The position numbers and the translations under genes are program-made. This document shows, piece by piece, positions 22,886 to 32,009 of a DNA stretch of 34,857 nt. Under the pieces are notes generated by a model that saw nothing but the letters and a program-made list of their open reading frames with translations, ran no database searches and had not been told where the DNA came from. The first letter of the stretch is position 1, and each line of letters begins with the position of its first letter. The DNA comes from an uncultured Flavobacteriaceae bacterium (GTDB lineage: Bacteria > Bacteroidota > Bacteroidia > Flavobacteriales > Flavobacteriaceae), in NCBI GenBank assembly GCA_905479435.1, contig CAJQMN010000097.1, forward strand, positions 1 through 34,857, given 5' to 3'.

Positions 22886-23224
22886 TTAACGAACTTGTTC
22901 TCCATTTTTAATTGGTTGTGATGTTTCAAGAAGCACAACATTGCCATCATTGTTGTAAACACCTAAAATTAAACATTCACTTAAAAAATTTGCAATTTGC
23001 CTAGGTTTAAAATTAACTATAGCACTAACTTGTTTATGAAGTAATCCTTCCTTGGAATACAAGTCTGTAATTTGAGCACTAGATTTTTTCACACCAATAC
23101 TTCCAAAATCAATCAATATTTGGTAAGCCGGTTTTTTTGCTTTTGGAAATTCTTTAACCTTTATAATAGTTCCTATTCTGATATCAACTTTTATAAAGTT
23201 TTCAAATGATATTTCTTCTTTCAT
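22886..23224 (-). CDS. csaA: CsaA-like tRNA-binding domain protein
   Basis: A 112-residue protein made of a single OB-fold tRNA-binding domain, as in CsaA and the C-terminus of bacterial MetRS. Visible landmarks are FxKVDIRIGTIIKVKEFPKAKKPAYQILIDFG, SSAQITD, and IVNFKPRQIANFLSE(C)LILG, all close to B. subtilis CsaA. CsaA is reported as an export-related chaperone, although tRNA binding is the better supported activity of the fold. It is downstream of and overlaps the Mpo1-like gene by one base (TAATG), which suggests translational coupling, but no functional link between the two is known. Confidence 0.92.
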   Translation of the reverse strand: MKEEISFENFIKVDIRIGTIIKVKEFPKAKKPAYQILIDFGSIGVKKSSAQITDLYSKEGLLHKQVSAIVNFKPRQIANFLSECLILGVYNNDGNVVLLETSQPIKNGEQVR

Positions 23225-23691
23225 TATTTACTTTTGATTGATATTTTCTTGACAACCCAGAGTGGTCCAATTAAAAGAAATTGTAGGTCCTTTGCAAAAG
23301 AAGGTTTTTTCCCTTCTACATGGTGTCCGTAAAATTGTCCTATCCATGCAGCAATAAATATGATTAAAGAGCCATAGAGTAAGTTTACAGTTGAACCCAG
23401 CCAAAAGTTACCTAAAATTGCTAAACAAATAAAGAATAGCATTTGAATAAAATACCAAAATCCAAGACGCAAGTAAAATAATAAAATAAAAATAGATGTT
23501 ACTGTTGCCCAGTTTTCTAGTAAGGGGTTGTATAATTCAAATATATTTTCGAGAAAAGTTGACGGAATACTCATTAAAAGTCCAATTACACTAAAAAAAA
23601 TAGCGGGTACACATAAGTAATGAATAAGTTGATTTGTTGAATTTTGATGGCTTACAGCATATTCATCAAACCATTCTTGAGCTGTTTTCAT
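23224..23691 (-). CDS. Mpo1/DUF962 (YGL010w-like) membrane protein
   Basis: A 155-residue protein with about four hydrophobic helices (near 26-45, 62-82, 83-98, 103-120). The family signature HxxxxNxxxHxxxxP is clear at H15-N20-H24-P29, and GQFYGHHVEGKKPS appears near 115-130. Yeast Mpo1 is an Fe(II)-dependent dioxygenase that shortens 2-hydroxy fatty acids (alpha-oxidation), using conserved His residues like these. A similar lipid-modifying role in the inner membrane is plausible, but bacterial members are largely untested. It forms a two-gene unit with csaA. Confidence 0.85.
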   Translation of the reverse strand: MKTAQEWFDEYAVSHQNSTNQLIHYLCVPAIFFSVIGLLMSIPSTFLENIFELYNPLLENWATVTSIFILLFYLRLGFWYFIQMLFFICLAILGNFWLGSTVNLLYGSLIIFIAAWIGQFYGHHVEGKKPSFAKDLQFLLIGPLWVVKKISIKSK

Positions 23692-23780
23692 ATTGTGAAA
23701 ATATAATTTTAAATAAAGGTAGTGATTTTTTTAGCTAATATCACAGGATTAAATTATTGGTAAATATGATTTTGAAATCT

Positions 23781-24461
23781 CTATTTTTGAATTCTCTTTA
23801 GTTTTTTTAAATTAGTTAATGAATTCCTGTTTTCTGGATTAATTGCTAAAGACTTATTATAATATTCAATAGCTTTAACGGTATCTTTTTCTTTTTTAAA
23901 AGCATCACCCAAGCTATCATAAACTAATGATTTGTTAGGGTACAGAGCAATATTAATTAAAAACAACTCCTTAGCTTCTGCAATTTTATTTGCCCTCATA
24001 TACTTGTATCCCATTCTATTCAATCTATATAAATCAATAACAGGATCTAACGAGTCATTTTGTTGAATCTTAATGTATGCATTTAGAGCGTTTGTGTATT
24101 CTTTATTTTTAAAATATTCTAAAGCTGTTTTTTCTTCTTGAGCTAGTTTTTTGAAATAAAATTTATCTCCTTTATGTTCTCTTTTTGCTGCTAACTCTAT
24201 ATGCATTTCAGGTTTTGAAATAAAAATTATCTTCTCATTCATTTCTTTAACATAAAATGAACTATCATTAACCTTTATTGGTTTTAAATTCTTCCCTCTC
24301 CAGGTTATTTTTAAAATATCATCTATAAAAAAAACATCTATTGTTTCATTTGAATTAAACAGATATTTTCCTTCAGAAGTATTTATAAATTCTTGAGTGT
24401 TTTTGGAGTTATTGCAAGAAATAAAAAAACAAAGACATGTTATGTAAAGAAAAGTTTTCAT
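23781..24461 (-). CDS. TPR-containing lipoprotein
   Basis: A 226-residue protein. The N-terminus is a lipoprotein signal ending in the lipobox FISC (C16). A middle part of about 80 residues, rich in Lys and beta-type pattern, matches no family I recognise. The C-terminal half holds about three tetratricopeptide repeats: ALEYFKNKEYTNALNAYIKI near 112-131, a degenerate one near 145-165, and LVYDSLGDAFKKEKDTVKAI then YYNKSLAINPEN near 178-211. TPRs mediate protein contacts, so an envelope scaffold is possible. It sits 121 bp downstream of gcvT, with a short hairpin between. Confidence 0.75.
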   Translation of the reverse strand: MKTFLYITCLCFFISCNNSKNTQEFINTSEGKYLFNSNETIDVFFIDDILKITWRGKNLKPIKVNDSSFYVKEMNEKIIFISKPEMHIELAAKREHKGDKFYFKKLAQEEKTALEYFKNKEYTNALNAYIKIQQNDSLDPVIDLYRLNRMGYKYMRANKIAEAKELFLINIALYPNKSLVYDSLGDAFKKEKDTVKAIEYYNKSLAINPENRNSLTNLKKLKRIQK

Positions 24462-24530
24462 TCACTCTTATATTTTAATTGAAATTAATTTATCAGTTAT
24501 AGGTAGTTATTTCTTGTTTTTGTTACAAGT

Positions 24531-24549
24531 ATTGACTAAATAAGTCAAT
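24531..24549. promoter_or_regulatory. Short inverted repeat between gcvT and the TPR lipoprotein gene
   Basis: ATTGACT and AGTCAAT form a perfect 7-bp repeat around a 5-nt centre. It lies 33 bp past the gcvT stop and 70 bp before the lipoprotein start. No T run follows on the minus strand, so it is not a normal terminator; an operator or an RNA-end hairpin is possible. Confidence 0.3.
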
Positions 24550-24582
24550 TATTGTATTCCAATTAGATAAACATTTTATCAA

Positions 24583-25668
24583 TTAGCCTTTATAAAAAGG
24601 TAATTTTACAATTGTTGCAGGGATTTGTTTTTTTCGAACTTGAATAAAAATTTTAGTTCCTGGTTTTGAAATTTCTTTAGGTACATACCCCATTCCAATT
24701 CCCTTACTTAAAGAAGGACTCATAGTGCCAGAAGTAACCACACCAATTTGTTTTCCCTCCCCGTCTACAATAGCATAGTCATGCCTTGGAATACCTCTTT
24801 CAGTAAGTTCAAATCCAACTAATTTTTTAGTAATACCAGTTTCTTTTTGGGCTTTTAAATGATCTGAATTTACAAATTCTTTGTTGAACTTGGTAATCCA
24901 GCCTAATCCTGCTTCTAGAGGAGATGTAGTGTCATTAATGTCATTCCCGTATAAGCAATACCCCATTTCTAATCGAAGTGTGTCTCTGGCAGCCAGTCCT
25001 ATTGGCTTAATTCCATAAGAAGCACCAGCCTCAAAAACTCGTTTCCACAACTGTTCTATTTGGTCATTCTTTACATAAATTTCAAATCCACCCGAACCTG
25101 TGTAGCCAGTTGCTGAAATAATAACCTGTTCAATACCTGCGAAATCACCTATTTTAAATTTATAAAATGGAATTTCAGACAAATTAATTGAGGTTAAAGA
25201 CTGCATAGCTTCTATGGCTTTGGGTCCTTGAATAGCTAATAATGAATACTCATCAGAAATATTTTTTAATTCTGCACCAATTGCTATGTTGTGTTTTTCA
25301 ATCCAGTTCCAATCTTTTTCAATGTTAGACGCATTTACAACAAGAAGATAGGTGAACTCTTTTAATCTATAACAAATTAAGTCATCAACTATTCCACCTT
25401 CATCATTTGGAAAACAAGAATACTGAGCATCACCAATTGCTAATTTTGACACATCATTAGAGGTCACTTTTTGAAGTAAAGTTAGCGCTTTTGATCCCTC
25501 TACTAAAAACTCACCCATATGACTTACATCAAAAACACCAACAGCATTTCTAACAGTTAAATGTTCTGCTGTTACTCCCTCATATTGAACAGGCATATTG
25601 TATCCTGCAAATGGAACCATTTTAGCCCCTAAGGATTCGTGAATATCTGTTAATGCTGTATTTTTCAT
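24583..25668 (-). CDS. gcvT: Glycine cleavage system T protein (aminomethyltransferase)
   Basis: A 361-residue tetrahydrofolate-dependent aminomethyltransferase, the T protein of the glycine cleavage system. It takes the aminomethyl group from the lipoylated H protein and yields ammonia and methylene-THF. The whole family pattern is present: [13 protein letters not shown] near the start, [11 protein letters not shown] at about 44-54 with the His and Asp region, [16 protein letters not shown] near 87-102, [12 protein letters not shown] near 193-204, the [21 protein letters not shown] folate-binding segment near 223-243, and [16 protein letters not shown] near 316-331. Its length is normal. The gcvH and gcvP genes are not in this window, so the system is dispersed, as is common. 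Confidence 0.97.
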   Translation of the reverse strand: MKNTALTDIHESLGAKMVPFAGYNMPVQYEGVTAEHLTVRNAVGVFDVSHMGEFLVEGSKALTLLQKVTSNDVSKLAIGDAQYSCFPNDEGGIVDDLICYRLKEFTYLLVVNASNIEKDWNWIEKHNIAIGAELKNISDEYSLLAIQGPKAIEAMQSLTSINLSEIPFYKFKIGDFAGIEQVIISATGYTGSGGFEIYVKNDQIEQLWKRVFEAGASYGIKPIGLAARDTLRLEMGYCLYGNDINDTTSPLEAGLGWITKFNKEFVNSDHLKAQKETGITKKLVGFELTERGIPRHDYAIVDGEGKQIGVVTSGTMSPSLSKGIGMGYVPKEISKPGTKIFIQVRKKQIPATIVKLPFYKG

Positions 25669-25724
25669 TAATTTAAAATTTTTTAGTGCTGTAAAATTAT
25701 TAATTAATATTCAATTAAAAAGAT

Positions 25725-27362
25725 TTAATGTGACTTGTTTTCTACTTCAATATAAAAGTTGTTATCTACTGAAAAACTATTGATATTTATATCTGATGAA
25801 AGCTTTTTCCAACGACTAGTTGGCTTTATCCATTCTGAATTGGAATTAATGAATACGTTTACAGGAATTGAAAAGCCATCTACAATATTAGACCATCTGT
25901 AGAATATGTTATTATGTTCTAATTTATATTCTAAAGTAGGGATCTTGATAGTTCTTAAATATTGATCAAAAAAGGGTTTCAAATCAATTTTAAAAAACTT
26001 GTCTATGTAGTCTTCGATCTGTTTTGTAGTCACAGTTTGGTGATAAAAATCTTTATTTAGTCCTACTAATATTGAACGCCATTTTTCGTCATTGTCTATA
26101 ATTTGACGTAGTGTATGCAACATATTAGCACCTTTATAGTACATATCGCTGGATCCGCTGTTGTTTACATCGTAATTTCCAATAATCGGTTTATCATTTA
26201 ATATTTTTTTTCGAGTACCCGTTACATAGGCATTACTGGCTTCTGTTCCAAAATGATAGTCTAAAAATAAATTTTCTGAATAGGCAGTAAAGCTTTCATG
26301 AATCCACATATCTGCTATATCTATATTGGTAATGTTATTTGCAAACCATTCATGACCACTTTCATGAACGATAATAAAATCAAACTTTAGGCCCCAACCC
26401 GTTCCACTTAAATCGATTCCTTTGTAGCCATTTTGATATCCGTTACCATAGGTTACAGAGCTTTGATGTTCCATGCCCAAATATGGTACTTCTACCAATT
26501 TATAACTATCTTCATAAAAAGGATAGGGGCCAAACCAATGCTCGAATGCTTCTATAGTTCTAGAAACTTCTTTGAATTGTTTTTTTGCCTTTTCTAGGTT
26601 GTAGGATACTACATAATAATCACAATCTAAAACGCCTTTTTTCCCCTTGTATTTTTCTGTAAAATGAACATAATCACCAATATTTATATTGACCCCATAA
26701 TTATTAATTGGGTTAACAACCTTCCAGGAAGTTGTATTGGTTTTATTGGAGTTTTCTTTGGTTTGAATGAGTCTACCATTTGCAACACTTATTAGATGTT
26801 TTGGAGCAGTAATACTTAACTCAATACCTTGGTCTGGTTCATCATACATGTGGTCCTTAGATGGCCACCAAATACTAGAGCCACCTCCTTGACAAGAAGT
26901 AGCTATAAAATCAGTTCCATTGTTATCTTTTTCCCAAGTAAAACCATCATCCCATGGAGGATTATTACTAATTTTTGGAGCACCTTTAAAATGAATTATA
27001 ATTTCATTTATTGTTCCAATTTGTTGATTTTTTTTTAACTGAATATAATAAACATTGCCATCTCGTTTATAGTTTAATTCTTTGTTATTTTCTAATACAG
27101 CTGTAATTTCCATGGGGGGTTGTAAATCAATCTGCATGAGCTGATTTTGACTTAAAACTTCATAGCGAATAAGATTACTCCCTTCAATACTTTTTGAGGA
27201 AGGATCTACCTTAAAGTCTAAATTATAGTGAAGTAAATCCCACCAAACTCTCTCGGGAGTAATACTGCCTCTTAATGTGTCTTGTTTAGAAAAATTAGAA
27301 TGTTGTGCTAAACCAGAACTTAAAGTTGTAAAAATCAATAGTAAGGAGATACATCTCTTCAT
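25725..27362 (-). CDS. Secreted M1 family metallopeptidase (aminopeptidase)
   Basis: A 545-residue exported zinc peptidase. A signal peptide (about residues 1-19, cut after GLA) precedes the N-terminal beta domain (about 40-230) and the gluzincin catalytic domain (about 240-470). The zinc site is H333-E334-x2-H337 with E356 in WIHES, the exact HExxH-x18-E spacing of M1. The GAMEN exopeptidase motif appears as GMEHQ at 296-300, a variant seen in many Bacteroidota M1 enzymes. The chain ends soon after the catalytic domain, lacking the long C-terminal helical domain of PepN. It would trim N-terminal residues of peptides in the periplasm. Confidence 0.92.
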   Translation of the reverse strand: MKRCISLLLIFTTLSSGLAQHSNFSKQDTLRGSITPERVWWDLLHYNLDFKVDPSSKSIEGSNLIRYEVLSQNQLMQIDLQPPMEITAVLENNKELNYKRDGNVYYIQLKKNQQIGTINEIIIHFKGAPKISNNPPWDDGFTWEKDNNGTDFIATSCQGGGSSIWWPSKDHMYDEPDQGIELSITAPKHLISVANGRLIQTKENSNKTNTTSWKVVNPINNYGVNINIGDYVHFTEKYKGKKGVLDCDYYVVSYNLEKAKKQFKEVSRTIEAFEHWFGPYPFYEDSYKLVEVPYLGMEHQSSVTYGNGYQNGYKGIDLSGTGWGLKFDFIIVHESGHEWFANNITNIDIADMWIHESFTAYSENLFLDYHFGTEASNAYVTGTRKKILNDKPIIGNYDVNNSGSSDMYYKGANMLHTLRQIIDNDEKWRSILVGLNKDFYHQTVTTKQIEDYIDKFFKIDLKPFFDQYLRTIKIPTLEYKLEHNNIFYRWSNIVDGFSIPVNVFINSNSEWIKPTSRWKKLSSDININSFSVDNNFYIEVENKSH

Positions 27363-27495
27363 AATTAATATGTGTTGTAAAGACTGCTAAGTTAACTAAA
27401 AATGAATAGTTTTGCCTTGTGATTAAATAGCTTTTAGTAGTTTGAATCTTGTATATTACGTTGCTTAATCTTAATCACTTATAATTTGAATACTA

Positions 27496-27717
27496 ATGAG
27501 TAAAGAACAACCAAACAATCCGCTTCACGGAATAAAATTAGCCACTATGTTAGAGGAATTATATGTAGAGTATGGATGGGAAGAATTGGGTGATATTTTA
27601 AATATAAATGCTTTCAAGAACAATCCTACTTATAAATCTAGTTTAAAGTTTTTAAGAACGACTCCCTGGGCGAGAGCTAAAGTTGAAAAACTATATTTAA
27701 AAACAATGATAAATTAA
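27496..27717 (+). CDS. VF530/DUF2132 family small protein
   Basis: A 73-residue protein that matches DUF2132 along its whole length. It opens with [24 protein letters not shown] and continues with [28 protein letters not shown], the family's best conserved block. The family is named after Vibrio fischeri VF530; database names call it DNA-binding, but its role is not established to my knowledge. The final TAA overlaps the topB stop tail to tail at 27714-27717, sharing the bases TTAA. It is the only rightward gene between the M1 and topB genes. Confidence 0.88.
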   Translation: MSKEQPNNPLHGIKLATMLEELYVEYGWEELGDILNINAFKNNPTYKSSLKFLRTTPWARAKVEKLYLKTMIN

Positions 27718-30005
27718 CTTGATATAATTTTTAAAACAAGTTCTTTTGTTAATTTTTTACCATTGGCAATTTCCTTTATTTTTTCAAAAGTAAAAACAAA
27801 ACTACAGCCTTCTTTGTAATGAGAACAACCGTATGCATTTTTACCTCTTAGTACAGTTCCTTTATTACATCTAGGACAAGAAATAGTTGAGGAGGAAGGT
27901 ACTTTAATTTTCTTAGGCTCCAGCTTATATTTAAAGGTATTATCGAAACGAATTATTCCTTCAACTTTCCCTTGTTCAGTTTTAAATCCTTTTAAATTGG
28001 TAGTTGATTTTTTAGTTAACAACCTAAGTAGTTGATTTTCTGAAATCTTTTTACCTAAAAATTGAAAAGGCATTACAAAGTCACAAGAATTGTTGTAATT
28101 AGAACAACCAAAAGCTTTTGAACCTTTTAATAGTTGTCCTTCATCGCATTTTGGACATTTTTTACCCGCAACTCGTTTTTTGGAAACTACTTTTTGTTGT
28201 AACGGTTTTTTATTGATTTGAGCATGAGAAATTCTAACACCACTTTTACTTGAACGAACTTCATAAACCAACTCATCAACCATTTTCTTCATATTGTTGA
28301 TGAAAGTTCCCGCTTTAAACTCACCGCGTTCAATTTCTTTTAATCGCTTTTCCCAACGACCTGTTAATTCAGCAGATTTTAACAACTCATTGTCAATTAT
28401 ATCAATTAAATCAATTCCTGTTTGAGTAGGTAATACCAACTTCTTTTTTCTCTCTATATATTTTCTTCTGAACAAGGTTTCTATGATACTTGCTCTAGTG
28501 GAAGGTCTTCCAATACCGTTTTCTTTCATTAATTCTCGCATTTCATCGTCATCTACTTGTTTTCCAGCGGTTTCCATGGCTCTTAATAAACTTGCTTCGC
28601 TAAAGTTTCTAGGCGGTTTTGTTTCTTTTTCTATAAATGAAGGTTCGTGAGCTCCTTTTTCACCCTTTACAAATGTGGGGAGTATTGATTGTTGATTAAG
28701 TTCTTTTTTTATCGTATTCTCTTCTCTTTCAAAAACAATTCGCCAGCCTTTAGTTAAGATTTCTTTTCCGGTTGTTTTAAATGGAACTTCAGCAGCTTTG
28801 GCTAGAACAGCTGTATTAGAAACCACTGAATCTGGATAAAATACTCCAATAAATCTTCGAGTTATGATATCATATACTTGCTGTTGATTGTAGTGTAAAT
28901 TTCCTTCAATTCCTGTAGGAATGATGGCGTGGTGATCTGTGACTTTTTTATCATTAAAAACACGTTTAGATTTCTTTATTTTACTTCCCAAAAGCTCTTT
29001 TGTTAGTTGATTGTAGCTAGTGAGCTTAGTTAGTATTCCAGAAATCTTCGGATAGATATCATTGGGTAAAAAAGTAGTATCAACTCTAGGGTAGGTAACT
29101 ACTTTCATTTCGTATAATTTTTGAACTATTTTTAAGGTTTCATCTGCAGAAAACCCAAATTTGTTATTGCAATACACTTGTAGACCAGTTAAATCAAATA
29201 ATTTTGGTGCGTATTCTTTTCCTTTCTTTTTGGTAACTGAAACAATTTCAAATTCAGATTTTTTTACCTTATCTGCTAAAACTTGTCCTTCTTCTTTTTT
29301 AAGAAAACGACCCTCTTCATAATTAAAAAGTATATTTCTGTAGCTAGTTTGAAGTTCCCAATACGGTTGAGGCTTAAAATTAGTAATTTCTTTAAAACGA
29401 TTTACCAACATGGCCAAAGTAGGAGTTTGAACTCTTCCTACGGATAAAACTTGTTTATACCCTCCATATTTTACGGTATATAAGCGTGTGGCATTTAACC
29501 CTAAAAGCCAATCTCCTATTGCCCTTGAAAAACCGGCATAGTATAAGTTATCATAGTGCTCTGAGGGTTTTAAATTTTTAAAACCTTCGTTGATGGCCTC
29601 CTGAGTAAGCGATGAAATCCATAAGCGTTTTACCTTTCCCTTATAGCCACATTGGTTAATTACCCAACGTTGAATGAGTTCACCTTCTGTTCCAGCATCC
29701 CCACAGTTAATTACAACAGATGCTTTTTCAAACAAAGCCTTTATAATGCTGAATTGTTTTTTTATTCCAGAATCATTAGTAACTTTTGTAGTAAAACGTT
29801 CTGGCAACATGGGTAAATTATTTAAATCCCAGCTTTTCCAGTGTGGTTTGTAATCTTTGGGTTCTAATAAGGTGCACAGATGTCCAAAGGTATAGGTAAC
29901 AGCATAGCCGTTTCCTTCATAATACCCATCTCTTTTTGAGTTAGCTCCCAATATTGTAGCAATTTCTCTAGCTACACTAGGTTTTTCAGCAATACAAACC
30001 TTCAT
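27714..30005 (-). CDS. topB: DNA topoisomerase III (type IA)
   Basis: A 763-residue type IA topoisomerase that passes single DNA strands and resolves replication and recombination intermediates. The Toprim domain covers about residues 1-150 with the AEKPS motif (E7, K8) and DAGTEGE at 103-109. [13 protein letters not shown] at 187-199 and the active-site Y305 in TYPRVDT follow, and the [12 protein letters not shown] block lies near 500. Two C4 zinc ribbons close the protein (CPKC...C...C near 625-650 and CPRC...C...C near 710-735). In E. coli TopB the Toprim acidic residues are E7, D103, D105 and E107; here 105 is Gly. No conjugation genes surround it, so it looks like the chromosomal copy. 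Confidence 0.95.
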   Translation of the reverse strand: MKVCIAEKPSVAREIATILGANSKRDGYYEGNGYAVTYTFGHLCTLLEPKDYKPHWKSWDLNNLPMLPERFTTKVTNDSGIKKQFSIIKALFEKASVVINCGDAGTEGELIQRWVINQCGYKGKVKRLWISSLTQEAINEGFKNLKPSEHYDNLYYAGFSRAIGDWLLGLNATRLYTVKYGGYKQVLSVGRVQTPTLAMLVNRFKEITNFKPQPYWELQTSYRNILFNYEEGRFLKKEEGQVLADKVKKSEFEIVSVTKKKGKEYAPKLFDLTGLQVYCNNKFGFSADETLKIVQKLYEMKVVTYPRVDTTFLPNDIYPKISGILTKLTSYNQLTKELLGSKIKKSKRVFNDKKVTDHHAIIPTGIEGNLHYNQQQVYDIITRRFIGVFYPDSVVSNTAVLAKAAEVPFKTTGKEILTKGWRIVFEREENTIKKELNQQSILPTFVKGEKGAHEPSFIEKETKPPRNFSEASLLRAMETAGKQVDDDEMRELMKENGIGRPSTRASIIETLFRRKYIERKKKLVLPTQTGIDLIDIIDNELLKSAELTGRWEKRLKEIERGEFKAGTFINNMKKMVDELVYEVRSSKSGVRISHAQINKKPLQQKVVSKKRVAGKKCPKCDEGQLLKGSKAFGCSNYNNSCDFVMPFQFLGKKISENQLLRLLTKKSTTNLKGFKTEQGKVEGIIRFDNTFKYKLEPKKIKVPSSSTISCPRCNKGTVLRGKNAYGCSHYKEGCSFVFTFEKIKEIANGKKLTKELVLKIISS

Positions 30006-30049
30006 CTATGGAATTAATAAAATTTGATTAATTGTACAGTCAAAATAAT

Positions 30050-30562
30050 TTAAATAATCACTTTTTCAAAGGCAAATCTTTTTGCATTGTATTCAGTGAA
30101 GATAATACCGCAATATACATAACCTAATTTTTTCACTAAGTATTGCATTTCATGATTGTCTTCATGGGTGTCTATTTTTAAACTTCTAATCTGTTGTTTC
30201 ATTAACTTTTGATGAAATTCTTTCAATACATAGGAGGCAATTCCTTTTTTTCTGTAGTTTTTGTCAATGGCTAATCTATGTATTACGCCATACTTTTCAT
30301 TTTCATTGATTTTCCACTCACCATCAATAACTTTATATGTTGGTTCTGGGCGAATACTAAACATGGATGTAGCGATTACCTGATGCTCATCATTAATAAG
30401 AACATAACTCTCGTTATTGGTAATATCCTGTTCTATTTGAGTTTGGTTTGGGTACCCATTTTGCCATTGATCAATTTTCTGAGATTTTAGATGGGTTTTT
30501 GCATCATTTATAATTTGTAAGATACTTTGTATATCAGATGTCGTTGAAAGTTGTAATCTCAT
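30050..30562 (-). CDS. GNAT family N-acetyltransferase
   Basis: A 170-residue single-domain acetyltransferase. The acetyl-CoA pyrophosphate loop is recognisable as AIDKNYRKKGIASYVLKEF, with the R/Q-x-x-G-x-A pattern written as RKKGIA near residues 111-116. IDTHEDNHEMQYLVKKLGYVYCG follows in the place of the family's motif B. The substrate is unknown; similar proteins in Bacteroidota acetylate small amines or protein N-termini. The frame opens at a TTG (30580), but the ATG at 30562 gives the normal MRLQLSTTSDIQSIL beginning, so I use it. It lies between lysA (41 bp) and topB (44 bp), all leftward, and may share their transcript. Confidence 0.85.
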   Translation of the reverse strand: MRLQLSTTSDIQSILQIINDAKTHLKSQKIDQWQNGYPNQTQIEQDITNNESYVLINDEHQVIATSMFSIRPEPTYKVIDGEWKINENEKYGVIHRLAIDKNYRKKGIASYVLKEFHQKLMKQQIRSLKIDTHEDNHEMQYLVKKLGYVYCGIIFTEYNAKRFAFEKVII

Positions 30563-30603
30563 AAATTTATTTTTTACCAAAATAAAAGTACTAAGATTAG
30601 TGC

Positions 30604-31809
30604 CTAAAATTCAATAATTTTTTGATTTTTTATGAGGTCTTCAAAAGTTTCCCTTTCTCTAATTAAATAATCATCATTATGATATAGCATCACTTCTGCA
30701 GGTCTGTATCTCGAATTGTAATTTGATGCCATAGAAAAACAATAGGCACCAGCATTTTCAAAACATAAGATATCACCTTCTGAAATTTCACTGATTCTTC
30801 GGTTAGAACCAAAGGTGTCTGTTTCACATATATATCCTACCACAGAATAATACCTATCTCTCCCATTAGGGTTAGAGATATTTGTAATATGATGATAAGC
30901 ATCATACATCATAGGTCTTATTAAATGATTAAATCCACTGTCTATACCAGCAAAAACAGTAGATGTCGTTTGTTTTACAACATTTACTTTAGCGAGAAAG
31001 TATCCTGCTTTAGAAACTAAAAACTTTCCTGGCTCAAACATCAAGGTAACTTTTTTGCCAAAATCTTTACAGAAAGCATTAAACCTCTCCGTAAGTTGAA
31101 GACCTAGTTGCTCAATATCAGTAGAAATATCACCCTCTTTGTACGGTACTTTGAAACCACTACCAAAATCAATAAAATCAATAGATTTAAATTTTTTAGC
31201 CACTTCAAATAAAATTTCTGTTGCTCGTAAAAAAGTGTCAATATCTAAGATATCTGATCCTGTATGCATATGAATTCCATTGATATGCATTCCCGTATTT
31301 TCAACAACTCTTTTGATATGTGGTACTTGATGAACAGAAATCCCAAATTTTGAATCTATATGACCAACAGAAATCTTACTGTTTCCACCTGCCATTACAT
31401 GAGGATTAATTCTAATACAAACTGGTATTTCAGGATGTTTCTGACCAAACAATTCTAAAATTGAAAGATTATCTATATTTATTTGAACTCCTAATTTAGC
31501 AACATTTTCTATTTCTTGAAGAGAAACACCATTGGGGGTGTAAATAATTTTTTTAGGAGCTACTCCAACAGATAAAGCTAAGGTTACTTCTTGAATAGAC
31601 ACAGTATCTAATCCAGCGCCTAAATTTTTAAAAAAACGTAAAATATTTACATTTGATAATGCTTTTACCGCATAATTTAATTGCAAGTGATTCACTTTGT
31701 CAAAAGCATCTGTAATTCTTTTGTATTGAGAAGCCATAACACTAGTATCATAAACATACAACGGGCTTCCGTATTTGTTGGCTAAATCTAATAAATGTTC
31801 TGTATTCAT
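30604..31809 (-). CDS. lysA: Diaminopimelate decarboxylase
   Basis: A 401-residue fold-type III PLP enzyme that decarboxylates meso-diaminopimelate to L-lysine, the last step of lysine synthesis, in the cytoplasm. K49 in LNYAVKALSN is the PLP lysine. Other conserved parts are GAGLDTVSIQE near 64-74, the phosphate-binding HMHTGSDI and IDFGSGFKVPY, EPGKFLV near 263-269, and the substrate-binding CETDTFG near 335-341 with the Cys from the partner subunit. The downstream GAYCFSMASNYNSRYRPAEV is typical of LysA rather than ornithine decarboxylase. A TANNTTTG box lies just before the ATG. Confidence 0.96.
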   Translation of the reverse strand: MNTEHLLDLANKYGSPLYVYDTSVMASQYKRITDAFDKVNHLQLNYAVKALSNVNILRFFKNLGAGLDTVSIQEVTLALSVGVAPKKIIYTPNGVSLQEIENVAKLGVQINIDNLSILELFGQKHPEIPVCIRINPHVMAGGNSKISVGHIDSKFGISVHQVPHIKRVVENTGMHINGIHMHTGSDILDIDTFLRATEILFEVAKKFKSIDFIDFGSGFKVPYKEGDISTDIEQLGLQLTERFNAFCKDFGKKVTLMFEPGKFLVSKAGYFLAKVNVVKQTTSTVFAGIDSGFNHLIRPMMYDAYHHITNISNPNGRDRYYSVVGYICETDTFGSNRRISEISEGDILCFENAGAYCFSMASNYNSRYRPAEVMLYHNDDYLIRERETFEDLIKNQKIIEF

Positions 31810-31826
31810 TTTTCTAAATTAAAAAT

Positions 31827-31834
31827 CAAAATTA
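31827..31834 (-). promoter_or_regulatory. Bacteroidetes-type -7 box for lysA
   Basis: On the minus strand this reads TAATTTTG, an exact TANNTTTG match, 17 bp before the ATG at 31809. It is the same octamer as at 69-62. No clear -33 element is seen. Confidence 0.4.
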
Positions 31835-32009
31835 TAACAATAAGTTTTTTAAAAAGTATTTGTTTAAAAATACAACATATTGTTTTATTTTGTGGAATAT
31901 TAACTTATTCTGTCATTGAAAAATCTGTTAATAACTAATGTACTTGACCATTTTAATTTTTGATGAGAAATCCTATTTTAGCAAGGCTACAAAACAGTAG
32001 AAAGATTTT

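Noticed and set aside
31898-31933. Inverted repeat TATTAAC...GTTAATA upstream of parE, as an operator or hairpin.
   Set aside because: Only 7 bp with a 22-nt spacer in very AT-rich DNA; chance is likely.
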